The notes under the pieces were generated by a model. The model searched no databases and was not told the DNA's origin. It saw nothing but the letters and a program-made list of their open reading frames with translations. DNA of 64,000 nt from Flavobacteriales bacterium. Its GTDB lineage: Bacteria > Bacteroidota > Bacteroidia > Flavobacteriales_D > Crocinitomicaceae. The position numbers and the translations under genes are program-made. This document shows, in pieces, positions 42,900-53,600 of the stretch (position 1 is the first letter of the stretch; each line of letters begins with the position of its first letter). Where the stretch lies: positions 1-64,000 of the forward strand of contig CANJNE010000002.1 of assembly GCA_947475275.1 (NCBI GenBank), read 5' to 3'.

Positions 42900-43688
42900 T
42901 TACAATGACTTGGTTCTGCCACCGTCAACCGGCAAATTAACCCCATTAATATAAGAAGCAGCTGGAGATACCAGAAATGCTACAGCTTTTGCAATTTCTT
43001 CTGGTTGAGCGATACGTTTCATTGGAACTTCCGTAGCCATTTCATCAAAAACTTCTTGAATAGTCTCATTGGTTTGATTAGCCTTTACCGAAGCAATACT
43101 TTGCAATCTAGCTGTGTTTGTAGCTCCTGGCAACACATTATTAACTGTGATACCATATTGACCTAGTTCATTGGCCAAGGTTTTACTCCAATTTGCCACT
43201 GCTCCACGGATGGTATTTGAAACACCTAAATTCGGAAGTGGTTGTTTTACAGAAGTCGAAATAATATTAATTATTCGCCCATAACCACTTTCAATCATTC
43301 CTGGATATAGCGCTTGAGCAAGAATATGATTACAAATTAAATGTTGATTGAATGCCGACAAAAACTCATCAATAGAAGCATCTTTTATAGCCCCACCTTT
43401 AGGTCCACCGGTATTGTTTATTAAAATATTGATGATATTACCGTTAGAAATATATTGAGATATTACTTTTTTCAAGTTATTCGAGTCAGAAAAATCAGCC
43501 ACAAGATAAGCATGATGTTGACCCAATTCAACCTGCAATTCGTTTTTCGCTGAAATTAACCCTTCCTCATTCCTTGCAAGTAGCACAATATCTGCACCCA
43601 TTAGTGCCAATTCCTTTGCTACCGCAAAACCAATTCCCTGAGTACTTCCGCATACCAGAGCTTTCTTTCCCAATAATGATGCTTTCAT
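42900..43688 (-). CDS. SDR-family oxidoreductase
   Basis: ALVCGSTQGIGFAVAKELA, NNTGGP, C-terminal AKAVAFLVSPAASYINGVNLPVDGG. Confidence 0.92.
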   Translation of the reverse strand: MKASLLGKKALVCGSTQGIGFAVAKELALMGADIVLLARNEEGLISAKNELQVELGQHHAYLVADFSDSNNLKKVISQYISNGNIINILINNTGGPKGGAIKDASIDEFLSAFNQHLICNHILAQALYPGMIESGYGRIINIISTSVKQPLPNLGVSNTIRGAVANWSKTLANELGQYGITVNNVLPGATNTARLQSIASVKANQTNETIQEVFDEMATEVPMKRIAQPEEIAKAVAFLVSPAASYINGVNLPVDGGRTKSL

Positions 43689-43806
43689 TTAAATTAAGTA
43701 ATTAACAACAAAACTAATTTAAAACTTTATTGTGTTAATAAGAACTTTATATAGATTTTAAAAAACCTTTAAAATGATTTAGTTTTGTATCCAGAAAATT
43801 CAATTT

Positions 43807-46800
43807 ATGATGAAAAATTATCGTTTTAGAAAGATTAAGTTTATTGTGGGTCTTTTGTTTTTGGGTAGTCAAAGCCTATTGGCACAGCTTTCCGGAAACG
43901 TTTCCATTCCTACAGATTATGCAAGTATCGCAGCTTTTGTAACTGATTTAAATACACAAGGAGTAGGTCCTGGTGGTATTACTTTAGACGTTCCTGCGGG
44001 TTATACCGAAACAGCACCGGCAACAGGAATCCAATTAACAGCTACAGGATCTTTAGGTAACCCAATTATTATTCAAAAGTCGGGCGCGGGAACCAATCCA
44101 ATAATTTCTGCTGGTTCTGGCGGAGTTGGAACTCCTGGAGTGGCCGTTCAAGATGGTGTATTTGCTTTAATTGGAAGTGATTATGTTACAATCGATGGAA
44201 TTGACATTACTGATCCAAACAGCACGAACCCGTCAACAATGGAATGGGGATACGGTTTGTTTAAAGCTAGTGCAACCAATGGTTGTCAAAATAACGTAAT
44301 TAAAAATTGTGTTATTACCTTAAATAGAGTAAACAATGCTACTGGACTAACGACATCTTTTGATGGATCAAAAGGTATTAATATGACAAATGCTGTAATT
44401 TCAGCACAAACAACCGTAGTTACAGTAACTTCTCCGGCAGGATCGAACTCATTCAATCAATTCTACTCAAATACTATTCAGAATGTTAATATTGGTATTG
44501 CATTAGCTGGTTTTGCAGACATCACGCCTTTTGCAAATGCTGATACAGGAAATGACATTGGTGGTAGCTCTCTAGCCACAGGAAATACAATTATTAATTT
44601 TGGTGGTGCTGCAGCTGCAACGAATCCAGCTGCTGGTGTTAGAACATCATCTCAATACAATTTGAACGTTTCTTACAATACAATAAACAATAATGTTACT
44701 GGTATCAATCACGTTAGCACATTAAGAGGGATTTTAATTGGAGCCGCAACTTCGGCTTCACTGAATATTACATATAATAATGTTACCATAGTTTCAGGCG
44801 CAACAACTTCTTTGATGGAAGGTATTTCAAACGCAGGTGGTTCAACTGCAGCCAGTAATACTGTTAACATTAATAACAACAATGTACAAGTTGCATATCC
44901 TACAGCAACTAGTGGTCTAGTGAACGCAATATTGAATTCATCAACTGCAGCAATTGTGAACATGAATTTTAATACCGTTAGTAACGTATCTGGCTTAGCC
45001 CCTGCTTCAAATGTTTTAGCTGGAACAGGAACTATGCTTATGATGGATGGTGGTTCAGGAGTAATTTTAAACATGAATAATAATACTGTTTCTAATTTAA
45101 CAAGAACAGGTGCTTCTGGTACTATTAGGGCAATTCGTTTTGCGAGTCCTACAACGGGCAATGTAAATAATAATCTTGTTGAAAACATAACTTTTACAGC
45201 TGCTGCATCAACGGGTGGAATTGATGGAATTTATGGGTTAAGTAGTTCAGTTGATATGACTATTAACAATAATATCATTCGAAATCTTTCTACACCTACT
45301 ACTGGAACGATAAACGGAATTAGAGAATATGGAATTACTGGTATAAAAGTAATAACAAACAATCAGATATATAACTTCTCAACTACCGCTGGTGGAGCTG
45401 GTGGAGCTAGTTTCAATGGAATCTTCTGTTCGGCGGGTACAGTTAATATTTCTGGCAATATAATATACTCTTTGAACTCTGCAGGTTCAACTGGTGGAAC
45501 CGCTGGTTCTATAAATGGGGTTCAAATTTCCATTACAACCTCACCTTGGAGTGTTTTCAAAAACAAAATATATGGGCTGTCTACGAACTCAACAGGAACC
45601 GGAAATCTTGTCAACGGTATTTTAGCCGCATCAGGTTCAGGGAATATTTACAATAATGTTATTGGAAGTTTAACAGTTGGGGCATCTGCAGGTACTGATG
45701 CTGTAAGAGGAATTTCATTAACCTCCACAACTGCAGCAAGTACAATTGGTATTTTCTACAATACAGTTTATTTAAATGGAACCTCAACTGGAGCAAATTT
45801 TGGTTCTTCAGGTATTTTCCATACTGGAAGTACAACTGCAACAACCGCAGCATTAAATTTACGAAACAATATTATAATCAATGAGTCAACTCCCAATGGA
45901 ACAGGTCTTTCTGTTGCTTTTAGAAGAGGGACAGCAAACGCGGCTAATTTAGCAGCGACATCTAACAATAATTTGCTTTACGCAGGAACTCCAGGAGCTA
46001 ATCGTTTAATTTATACAGATGGAACTACACCTCAACAAACCATTGCTGGTTTCCAGGGAGTTGTTCTACCATTGGGTCATGATTTGAATACTTTCACAGG
46101 CGAAGCTGCATTCACAGTTAATGGCTATGGAACTTCCGGAAACTTTTTCATTTCATTAACTGGTTCTTCAACAGATTTCTTAAGACCTGTTGCAGCAATA
46201 GTTACTCAAGCTGAAAGTGGTGCACAAAACATTTCTACACCTGCAATAACGGATGACTATTCTGCATCTGTCCGTGCAGGTAACGCAGGATATACTGGAC
46301 TTGGCACGAACCCAGACGTTGGAGCTTACGAATTTCAAGGTGTATCTCCAGCGCCAATTATTGTTTTGAATTCAGTTGCGCCTGCCGCTTCTACACAATG
46401 TATCTCAAGCAACCGGGCTGTTTCAGTGGAGGTGACAACTTTATCTGGTACAATAACAACTGTGAACCTTGTTTATGCTGTGAATGGTGTTGCTCAAGCT
46501 GGGATAGCAATGATCAACACTTCAGGAAATACATGGACAGCAACTATTCCTGCACCAACCCCTGCGAATGCAACAATTTCTTGGGGTGTTACAGCAAGTA
46601 ACTCTATCGGTTTGAATAGTTCCTATAGCGGTTCAACTTATTCGGACGAACCATTAACAGGAATTACCGCATCAATTGCAGCTACACTAACTACACTTTG
46701 TTCAGGGTCACCAACAACTTTATTGGCTTCTTTAACAAATTCAAATACGCAAACCTACACTGCACCTACAGCAGTAACAAACATATTGGTTGATGAAGAT

Positions 46801-49800
46801 TTAAGAAATATCACCATTACCCAAGGTGCAACAACCTTACTTAATAATACAACTAACTATAATACCCTTCTTGGTACAATTGGAACAGCAACTGGAACAG
46901 CTGGAAGTTATTCTAACTTCACATCCTTTCCACCAACTAATTTAGTAGCTGGAACAACCTACGGCCTCTCTGCAACAGTTGTTGATAGCAACAATGCCTT
47001 CTATTATGACAAAGGTTTAGGTGTCTATATCGATTACAATCGAAATGGATTATTTAACGATCCGGGAGAAAATGTATATATTTCACCAGTTTCTCCATTG
47101 CCTCAAACATCACTTTACACATTCACGAGTTCTTTCACAGTTCCTTCAAGTGTTAGTAATGGCTTAACAAGAATGCGTGTAATTGCAAATGAGGGCATAG
47201 TAACAAGTCCAACAATGACTGTTAGTTACGGAGAATTTGAAGAATATACCATTTTACTAAGCGGTTCAACTGCCGGTATTAATTCAGTTTCTTGGTCTGA
47301 TGGTACAAATACAGTTGGAACTTCCAATCCGATAACTGTAAATCCGACAATCACTACAACTTATACTGCAAACATTACGGCATTGGGTTGTCCGGTTTCT
47401 CCATCTCCAACAAGTTTAATTACAGTAAATCCATTGCCAAGTGCTCCTATTGCTTCAAACAGTTTGCAATGTGGAACACAAATTCCAACTGCAAGTATAA
47501 CCTCAACATCGGCTTTACCAACTCCTACTTTTGTTTGGTATGATGCTGCAGTGGGTGGTAATGTGCTTCAAAGCAGTACTTCAACTACATATTCGTCAAA
47601 CGTTTCCGCAACAACTACATATCATGTAAGTGAGCTAAATGTTGCTACTGGTTGCGAATCAACAAGAACCCCTATTACTGTTACAGTTCAAGCTGCTGAT
47701 GGCATAAGCGCTTCAGCAACAACTCCAACTACCTTCTGTATTGGTAGCTCAGTTTCTTTAAGTGCTGCGAACATCAACCCTACTCCAAACCAAACATATA
47801 CATATACTTGGACTGGTGCAGCTGGAAGTGGCTTATCAACATCAACTGGATCTACTGTGACATTTACACCGACAACATCTGGAACATATACAATTGGGTT
47901 GTCTGGGGTAGATGGTGGATGTAATGCTGTTTCGCAAATTTCTATCACTGTTGATCCATTCCTTGCAACTGTTGCACCAGTAGCAGCTACTTGTAATGGT
48001 GTCGCTAATGGAACATTTACATTAAATACGTCTTCATGTGGAACACAACCGTTTACGTATTCAATTGACGGAGGTACAACATTTACTGCAATTCCTACAA
48101 ATCTTGCTGCAGGCACATACAGTGTAATAGTTAAAGATGCAAATAACTTCGTTACTTCGGGTCAATCAATCATCGTAACTGAGCCTTCAACTACTATTTC
48201 TGTTCCTACAGCAACGAATGCTACAATTTGTGTTGGCGATGCAAGTGCATCTGTGAGCGCTACGTCATTTACAAGCGTTCCAACATCTGGATCAACAACT
48301 GTTTCTTTTAACTTAGCAGCACAGCCAACTGAGGTTAGTGGATTATCTGCATTCCCAACCACTGCGGCAAATCCAAATATTATTATGACGGCCACAATGC
48401 CTTCCCTACCTGCAGGAGCAACAATTACCGGCGCGACATTCACAATGAATGGTTTAACTGCACTTGGAGGCTCATGGCAAAGTGATTTGGGTATTGGGTT
48501 TACAGGAGCTGTTAATGCGGGCTATGCATCTGGAACTGGTGTTGCAAACACTTCTGGTGCGTTTAACTATTCAAGAACTTTAGCAGCAGGAGCAATAAAC
48601 GCTGCAGGAGGTACAATAAATATTCATTATTATGATTTATATAACGATAATACAACTGCAGGTGCTACAGCAGAATCAACATTCCCTACAGGTAATGGTA
48701 TAGCCTCATTAGTAATAAATTACACAACTCCTTCTCCTGCAACAATTAGTTGGTGGGATGCTCCAACAGGTGGAAACCAAATCGGAACAGGTTCATCACT
48801 AAATGCAATTGGCACGAGTGTATTACCGAATTCAAACACTGCCGGTGTTTATACATTATATGCTCAAGGTCAAAATGGGGCATGCCCAAGCCCAGCAAGA
48901 GGTGCTGCTACCGTAACAATAAATGCATTACCAATTGTGAATGCAGGAATTGATCAAACTGTTTGTTCCGGAAGCTCTGTTTCATTGAGCGGTTCAGGAG
49001 CAGATACTTATGCATGGAACAATGGTGTAACGAATGCCGTAGCATTTTCTGTATCAAACACAAATTCATACACTGTAACAGGAACCAATTCAAGTACTGG
49101 ATGTGCAAATACAGATCAAGTTTCCATAACAGTTAACGCACTTCCAATAGTAAATGCAGGTATTGATAATGCTATTTGTTTTGGTCAGACAGTAACTTTA
49201 AATGGATCTGGTGCGTTAATTTATTCATGGAATAATGGCGTTACGAACAACGTTGCCTTCACTCCGTCATCAACTTTAAGTTATGGAGTAGCCGGAACTG
49301 ATCTTAACGGATGTGTTGGAAATGATACTGTAACAGTTACTGTTAATGCATTACCAAATATTTCTGCCGGTCTTGATACAACACTTTGTTCCGGATCTTC
49401 AATTGCTTTATCAGGTTCAGGTGGTGTAAGCTATTCTTGGAATAATGGTATTCAAAATGCTGTTTCATTTACTGCTTCAACAAATTCAACATACACTGTA
49501 ACTGGAACTGATGCAAATGGGTGTGTGAACACAGATGATGTTCAGGTAAATGTTTATGCTTTGCCAAACGTTAATGCTGGAAATGATTTTACGGTTTGTC
49601 AAAACGCACAAATTTCTCTCTCAGCATCAGGCGCGAGTGCATATATTTGGGATAACAACGTTGTTAATGGCGTTCCATTTGCGATCACCGGAACAACTTC
49701 TTATTCAGTTACAGGTACTGATGCTAATGGATGTCAAGCAACAGATAATATCACTGTTTCAACGAATGCATTACCAAACGTAGATGCAGGGAACACAATT

Positions 49801-50457
49801 GAACAATGTGGAGATCAAAATGTAACTCTCACTGCTACAGGAGCTGTAACTTACGTTTGGAACAATGGTGTCCAAAATGCAGTTTCATTCCAATCTCCTT
49901 TTGGAACTACCGCATACATAGTAACCGGTATAGATGCTTTTGGCTGTTCGAATACAGATATCGTAAATGTTACAATCAATGTAGTACCTTCTGCTCAAGC
50001 ATCAGCAGCGAACGCAATTACTTTAGTTGCTTCTCCATCAAATGCATACTACCAATGGATAAACTGTTCTGACAATTCTTCAATTCTTGGTGCAACTGGT
50101 TCTACATTTACAGCAACTGCTAACGGAAATTACGCAGTAATTATAACTGGAAATGGCGGTTGTGCAGACACTTCAGCGTGTGTTGTTGTTGATCAAGTTG
50201 GACTTACAGATTTGGGTGTTGAATTTGGTTTAGAATTGTATCCAAACCCAACAAGAGACAACTTCAGCGTGAACTTTAATAAAGTTGAAAGTCTTTCAAT
50301 AACTATTTTTGATTATCAAGGTAAATTGATAGTTGCCAATAAAACCATCAAATCAGGAGATCAAATTGACATGAGTAAATATGAAAATGGGGTTTATACC
50401 ATTGAAATGACTGATGAAAATCTTCAAACTATTGTTAGAAGGGTAATTAAAAATTAA
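43807..50457 (+). CDS. Giant secreted adhesin-like protein (2216 aa): beta-helix-like N-terminus, GEVED-like domain, Ig-like repeats, T9SS type A sorting domain
   Basis: Signal peptide; Asn-rich beta-helix repeats; DYNRNGLFNDPGENVY GEVED motif; five ~70-aa repeats (NAGIDxTxCSGSSVSLSGSG...YxWNNGVxNAVxF); C-terminal LELYPNPTRDNFSV...VRRVIKN. Confidence 0.92.
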   Translation: MMKNYRFRKIKFIVGLLFLGSQSLLAQLSGNVSIPTDYASIAAFVTDLNTQGVGPGGITLDVPAGYTETAPATGIQLTATGSLGNPIIIQKSGAGTNPIISAGSGGVGTPGVAVQDGVFALIGSDYVTIDGIDITDPNSTNPSTMEWGYGLFKASATNGCQNNVIKNCVITLNRVNNATGLTTSFDGSKGINMTNAVISAQTTVVTVTSPAGSNSFNQFYSNTIQNVNIGIALAGFADITPFANADTGNDIGGSSLATGNTIINFGGAAAATNPAAGVRTSSQYNLNVSYNTINNNVTGINHVSTLRGILIGAATSASLNITYNNVTIVSGATTSLMEGISNAGGSTAASNTVNINNNNVQVAYPTATSGLVNAILNSSTAAIVNMNFNTVSNVSGLAPASNVLAGTGTMLMMDGGSGVILNMNNNTVSNLTRTGASGTIRAIRFASPTTGNVNNNLVENITFTAAASTGGIDGIYGLSSSVDMTINNNIIRNLSTPTTGTINGIREYGITGIKVITNNQIYNFSTTAGGAGGASFNGIFCSAGTVNISGNIIYSLNSAGSTGGTAGSINGVQISITTSPWSVFKNKIYGLSTNSTGTGNLVNGILAASGSGNIYNNVIGSLTVGASAGTDAVRGISLTSTTAASTIGIFYNTVYLNGTSTGANFGSSGIFHTGSTTATTAALNLRNNIIINESTPNGTGLSVAFRRGTANAANLAATSNNNLLYAGTPGANRLIYTDGTTPQQTIAGFQGVVLPLGHDLNTFTGEAAFTVNGYGTSGNFFISLTGSSTDFLRPVAAIVTQAESGAQNISTPAITDDYSASVRAGNAGYTGLGTNPDVGAYEFQGVSPAPIIVLNSVAPAASTQCISSNRAVSVEVTTLSGTITTVNLVYAVNGVAQAGIAMINTSGNTWTATIPAPTPANATISWGVTASNSIGLNSSYSGSTYSDEPLTGITASIAATLTTLCSGSPTTLLASLTNSNTQTYTAPTAVTNILVDEDLRNITITQGATTLLNNTTNYNTLLGTIGTATGTAGSYSNFTSFPPTNLVAGTTYGLSATVVDSNNAFYYDKGLGVYIDYNRNGLFNDPGENVYISPVSPLPQTSLYTFTSSFTVPSSVSNGLTRMRVIANEGIVTSPTMTVSYGEFEEYTILLSGSTAGINSVSWSDGTNTVGTSNPITVNPTITTTYTANITALGCPVSPSPTSLITVNPLPSAPIASNSLQCGTQIPTASITSTSALPTPTFVWYDAAVGGNVLQSSTSTTYSSNVSATTTYHVSELNVATGCESTRTPITVTVQAADGISASATTPTTFCIGSSVSLSAANINPTPNQTYTYTWTGAAGSGLSTSTGSTVTFTPTTSGTYTIGLSGVDGGCNAVSQISITVDPFLATVAPVAATCNGVANGTFTLNTSSCGTQPFTYSIDGGTTFTAIPTNLAAGTYSVIVKDANNFVTSGQSIIVTEPSTTISVPTATNATICVGDASASVSATSFTSVPTSGSTTVSFNLAAQPTEVSGLSAFPTTAANPNIIMTATMPSLPAGATITGATFTMNGLTALGGSWQSDLGIGFTGAVNAGYASGTGVANTSGAFNYSRTLAAGAINAAGGTINIHYYDLYNDNTTAGATAESTFPTGNGIASLVINYTTPSPATISWWDAPTGGNQIGTGSSLNAIGTSVLPNSNTAGVYTLYAQGQNGACPSPARGAATVTINALPIVNAGIDQTVCSGSSVSLSGSGADTYAWNNGVTNAVAFSVSNTNSYTVTGTNSSTGCANTDQVSITVNALPIVNAGIDNAICFGQTVTLNGSGALIYSWNNGVTNNVAFTPSSTLSYGVAGTDLNGCVGNDTVTVTVNALPNISAGLDTTLCSGSSIALSGSGGVSYSWNNGIQNAVSFTASTNSTYTVTGTDANGCVNTDDVQVNVYALPNVNAGNDFTVCQNAQISLSASGASAYIWDNNVVNGVPFAITGTTSYSVTGTDANGCQATDNITVSTNALPNVDAGNTIEQCGDQNVTLTATGAVTYVWNNGVQNAVSFQSPFGTTAYIVTGIDAFGCSNTDIVNVTINVVPSAQASAANAITLVASPSNAYYQWINCSDNSSILGATGSTFTATANGNYAVIITGNGGCADTSACVVVDQVGLTDLGVEFGLELYPNPTRDNFSVNFNKVESLSITIFDYQGKLIVANKTIKSGDQIDMSKYENGVYTIEMTDENLQTIVRRVIKN
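48925..49980 (+). repeat. Five in-frame ~210-213 bp tandem repeats (Ig-like domains)
   Basis: Repeat starts at 48925, 49138, 49348, 49558, 49768, each (GCA/GCT)-(Leu)-CCA-...-AATGCAGG; spacing 213/210/210/210/213 bp. Confidence 0.88.
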
Positions 50458-50472
50458 TTCCTTTTAATAAGG

Positions 50473-50508
50473 AAAAAAACGGGTCTCAATAGACCCGTTT
50501 TTTTTTCC
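50473..50508 (+). terminator. Rho-independent terminator
   Basis: AAAACGGGTCT-CAAT-AGACCCGTTTTTTTTT immediately after the stop at 50457. Confidence 0.93.
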
Positions 50509-50572
50509 CAACCTGTTGTTTAATGATTTCGTTTATTGTTCTTGTTAAACTTAATTTTATGAACTGTTTATT

Positions 50573-50603
50573 TTTGTTTTAAAAAATGTTTAAGTTAATT
50601 TTG
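50573..50603 (+). promoter_or_regulatory. Bacteroidota-type promoter
   Basis: TTTG (50573-50576)-N19-TAATTTTG (50596-50603), matching TTTG-N19-21-TANNTTTG, 27 bp upstream of the ATG at 50630. Confidence 0.75.
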
Positions 50604-50629
50604 CCAACTAATTTTCAATCATTTAGATT

Positions 50630-53600
50630 ATGAAAAAAACTTACCAAATCATTCAATTGACTTGTCTTTTACTCGTCAGTTCTCTATTTTTTAATCTCGC
50701 ATCAGCCCAAAATGTTTCACTTACTGCTTCTGGAGGAACAGCAACTGGAAGTTATTTCACAATGAGTGACGCATTTGCAGCTATAAATTCAGGTACACAC
50801 CAGGGTAACATTGTAATTTCTGTTAATGGAAATACCTCTGAACCCAATGCTCCTGTTTATTTAGGCGCTAGTGGAGTATCCACTGCGATTTTCACAAGTG
50901 TAACAATTAAGCCAACAGTTTTAGCAGTAATTTCTGGCACTCCGAATGCAGGAAGCGCTGTGATTAATTTTAATGGTTCAGATAATGTTACAATTGATGG
51001 TTCAATAGCAGTAGGCGGAACAACACGTGATTTAACTATTCAAAACAATAATTTAGGTACCATTTTAAACACAGCTGTTGTAAGGGTTATAGGACAAACT
51101 GTTGCAGGAACAGGTTTGGAAGCGAATAATTTCACATTAAAAAACAATATCATAATTGGCAGCACATCCGGAAATAACGGTTATTCTGGAAACACAAATA
51201 CAACATCATATGGAGTCTATGCTGGATCAAACTCTTTGACCACAATGTCTGCAACGACTGCGGGTGCAAATTATGATAATATGACCATACAAAATAATGA
51301 GGTTAAAAGAGCATATATTGGAATAAACGTATACGGAGGCGCTGCACCTAACCAAAATGATAATCTTATCATTCGTGGAAACACCATTGGTTCATCTACT
51401 CAAGCAGATTATATTGGATTTAAGGGTATCAACGCTTATCAAAATGTTACAGCGTTAATTGAGGCAAATTCAATATTGAATATTCGTGCAACCACATCTA
51501 TTAACGTTGCTGGAATTGAAATCGGTGGGACAGCCTCAAATGCTGTCACAGTTACAAGAAACAGATTGGAAAGTTTGTATAGTGAGAGTGCAAGTGGTTG
51601 GGGTTGCTATGGGATTAACCTTGTTGGAGGAATTAACCATATTGTTGTAAATAATGTAATTACGGATATTAGAACAACCAATTACAGTGCTACATCAACA
51701 ACATACAATGCTCTAGGGATACGCATGACAACTGGTACCGGACATAAAATATATTACAACACTGTAAATATTTTCGGGGATTATACATCAACTTCTTGGA
51801 CTACAGCAGCATCTGCTGCACTTTGTGTTACCTCTACCGCTGTAACTGGTCTTGATATTAGAAATAATATCTTCAATAATACCATGACTTCAAATGCTAC
51901 AACAAAAGAATTTCATGCAATTTGGTTCCCTGCATCATATAATTTTTCTAATGCTCTATTAAATTACAATTACTACGGGATTCCATCAGATGGTATTCAT
52001 TATGTAGGGAAAGTTGGAACAACTGCAGCAACAGGTAATTATGTTGATTTACCATCCTGGCAATTAATTTCTCAAGTGGGTAATGCAACAAATGACATAG
52101 AATCTGAACCCGTAACAAATACTGTTGCGCCATTCGTTTCTAATTTTAATCTTACTATACCTGCAGCTACAGTTACAACAATTGAAAGTGCAGGTATAGA
52201 AATTCCTTCGTTAGGAGTACCAAATATCGATCATGTCTTAACCAACAGACCTTTAGCTCCAGGATTTGCACCGGACATGGGTGCATATGAATTTGCTGGA
52301 TTCATAATTACTTGTCCTCAACCAACTTCCTTAACTGTAGTTGATGCATTAACAGATCAGGCGACCATTTCATGGACTGTTGTAGGTTCAGAAACTTCTT
52401 GGCAAATTGAATATGGAATTACAGGTTTCACACAAGGTACAGGAACCTCTGCTGTTGTTTCTACAAATCCAACAACAATAACGGGCCTTACTCCAAATTC
52501 ATTTTACCAGTTTTATGTTAGGGGTATTTGTTCACCAGGTGACTCGTCATTATGGACAGGACCCATAAGTTTCAATACCTTTAATCAAGGTGAATTTATT
52601 GAATGGGATAACACTTGCCCTAGTTCAGACTTTGTAGACATTAGTGCTTCAGGAACATTGTATACACTTGGTGATGATGATGAGGCTCCTTTAACACTTC
52701 CGTTTCCTATTCTTTATCAAAACACCCAATATACAAACGCAACCTTAGGAAATAACGGCGCTATTATTCTAGGAACGTCTGCAGCACAGGTTGGGTTTTC
52801 TAACTTGGCAATCACTGCTACCACAGCTACAGGTTTATATCCTTTTTGGGATGATATGGGTGGAGCTGGCCCAGGTGTATGGGTAGATGAAATAGGAGTT
52901 GCACCGAATAGAAAATATATCGTTCAATGGAATAAAGAACACTTAAGTGCCGCTGGTAACGCCTTGAATTTCGAGTTGATTATTGAAGAAGGTACCAACG
53001 AAATTTATTATGTATATGAAGATGTAGACGCTGGAAATGCAACATATAATAATGGTGCCTCAGCAACAATTGGTATAGCTGGAAATAATCAGGATTTAGA
53101 AGTCTCCTTTAACAATGCAAATTATTTGACGAACAATTCTTGTGTTCATTTCTATTATACAGATTGTCCTAAACCAAATAATTTAACAACTGCATACATC
53201 TTTGCTGATGAGGCTGCATTTACATGGAATCCTGGTTTATCAGGTGAAGCAAACTGGACTGTTATTTACGGACCTGCAGGTTTTGATCCTTTAACCGGTG
53301 GAACAACATTAACAACTACCAATCCTTCAATCACGCTTTTGGGATTGACGCAACTAACTGATTACGATATGTATGTTTTTGCAGATTGTGATGTTACCTT
53401 ACAAAGTGACCCTGTATTTGTTAATTTCCAAACATTACCGTTCTGTTCTAATCCATCAGCAATGCTAAACAATGTTGCTGTTGACTCCATATTCTCAACA
53501 TGGTCTTGGACACAATCATACCCAACCTCTCCGATTTCAAGTTTCAACTTAACATATGGAATGACAGGATTTGATTTGTATACACAAGGAACAGAATTAG

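Noticed and set aside
44709-48443. Long minus-strand ORFs (159, 142, 93 aa) antisense to the giant adhesin gene
   Set aside because: They arise from the biased, repeat-rich Thr/Ser/Asn coding sequence on the plus strand; translations are low-complexity Val/Pro/Ala/Ile strings without domain motifs.
48925-49980. Regular repeats considered as a CRISPR or mobile-element array
   Set aside because: They are in-frame protein repeats within one ORF.
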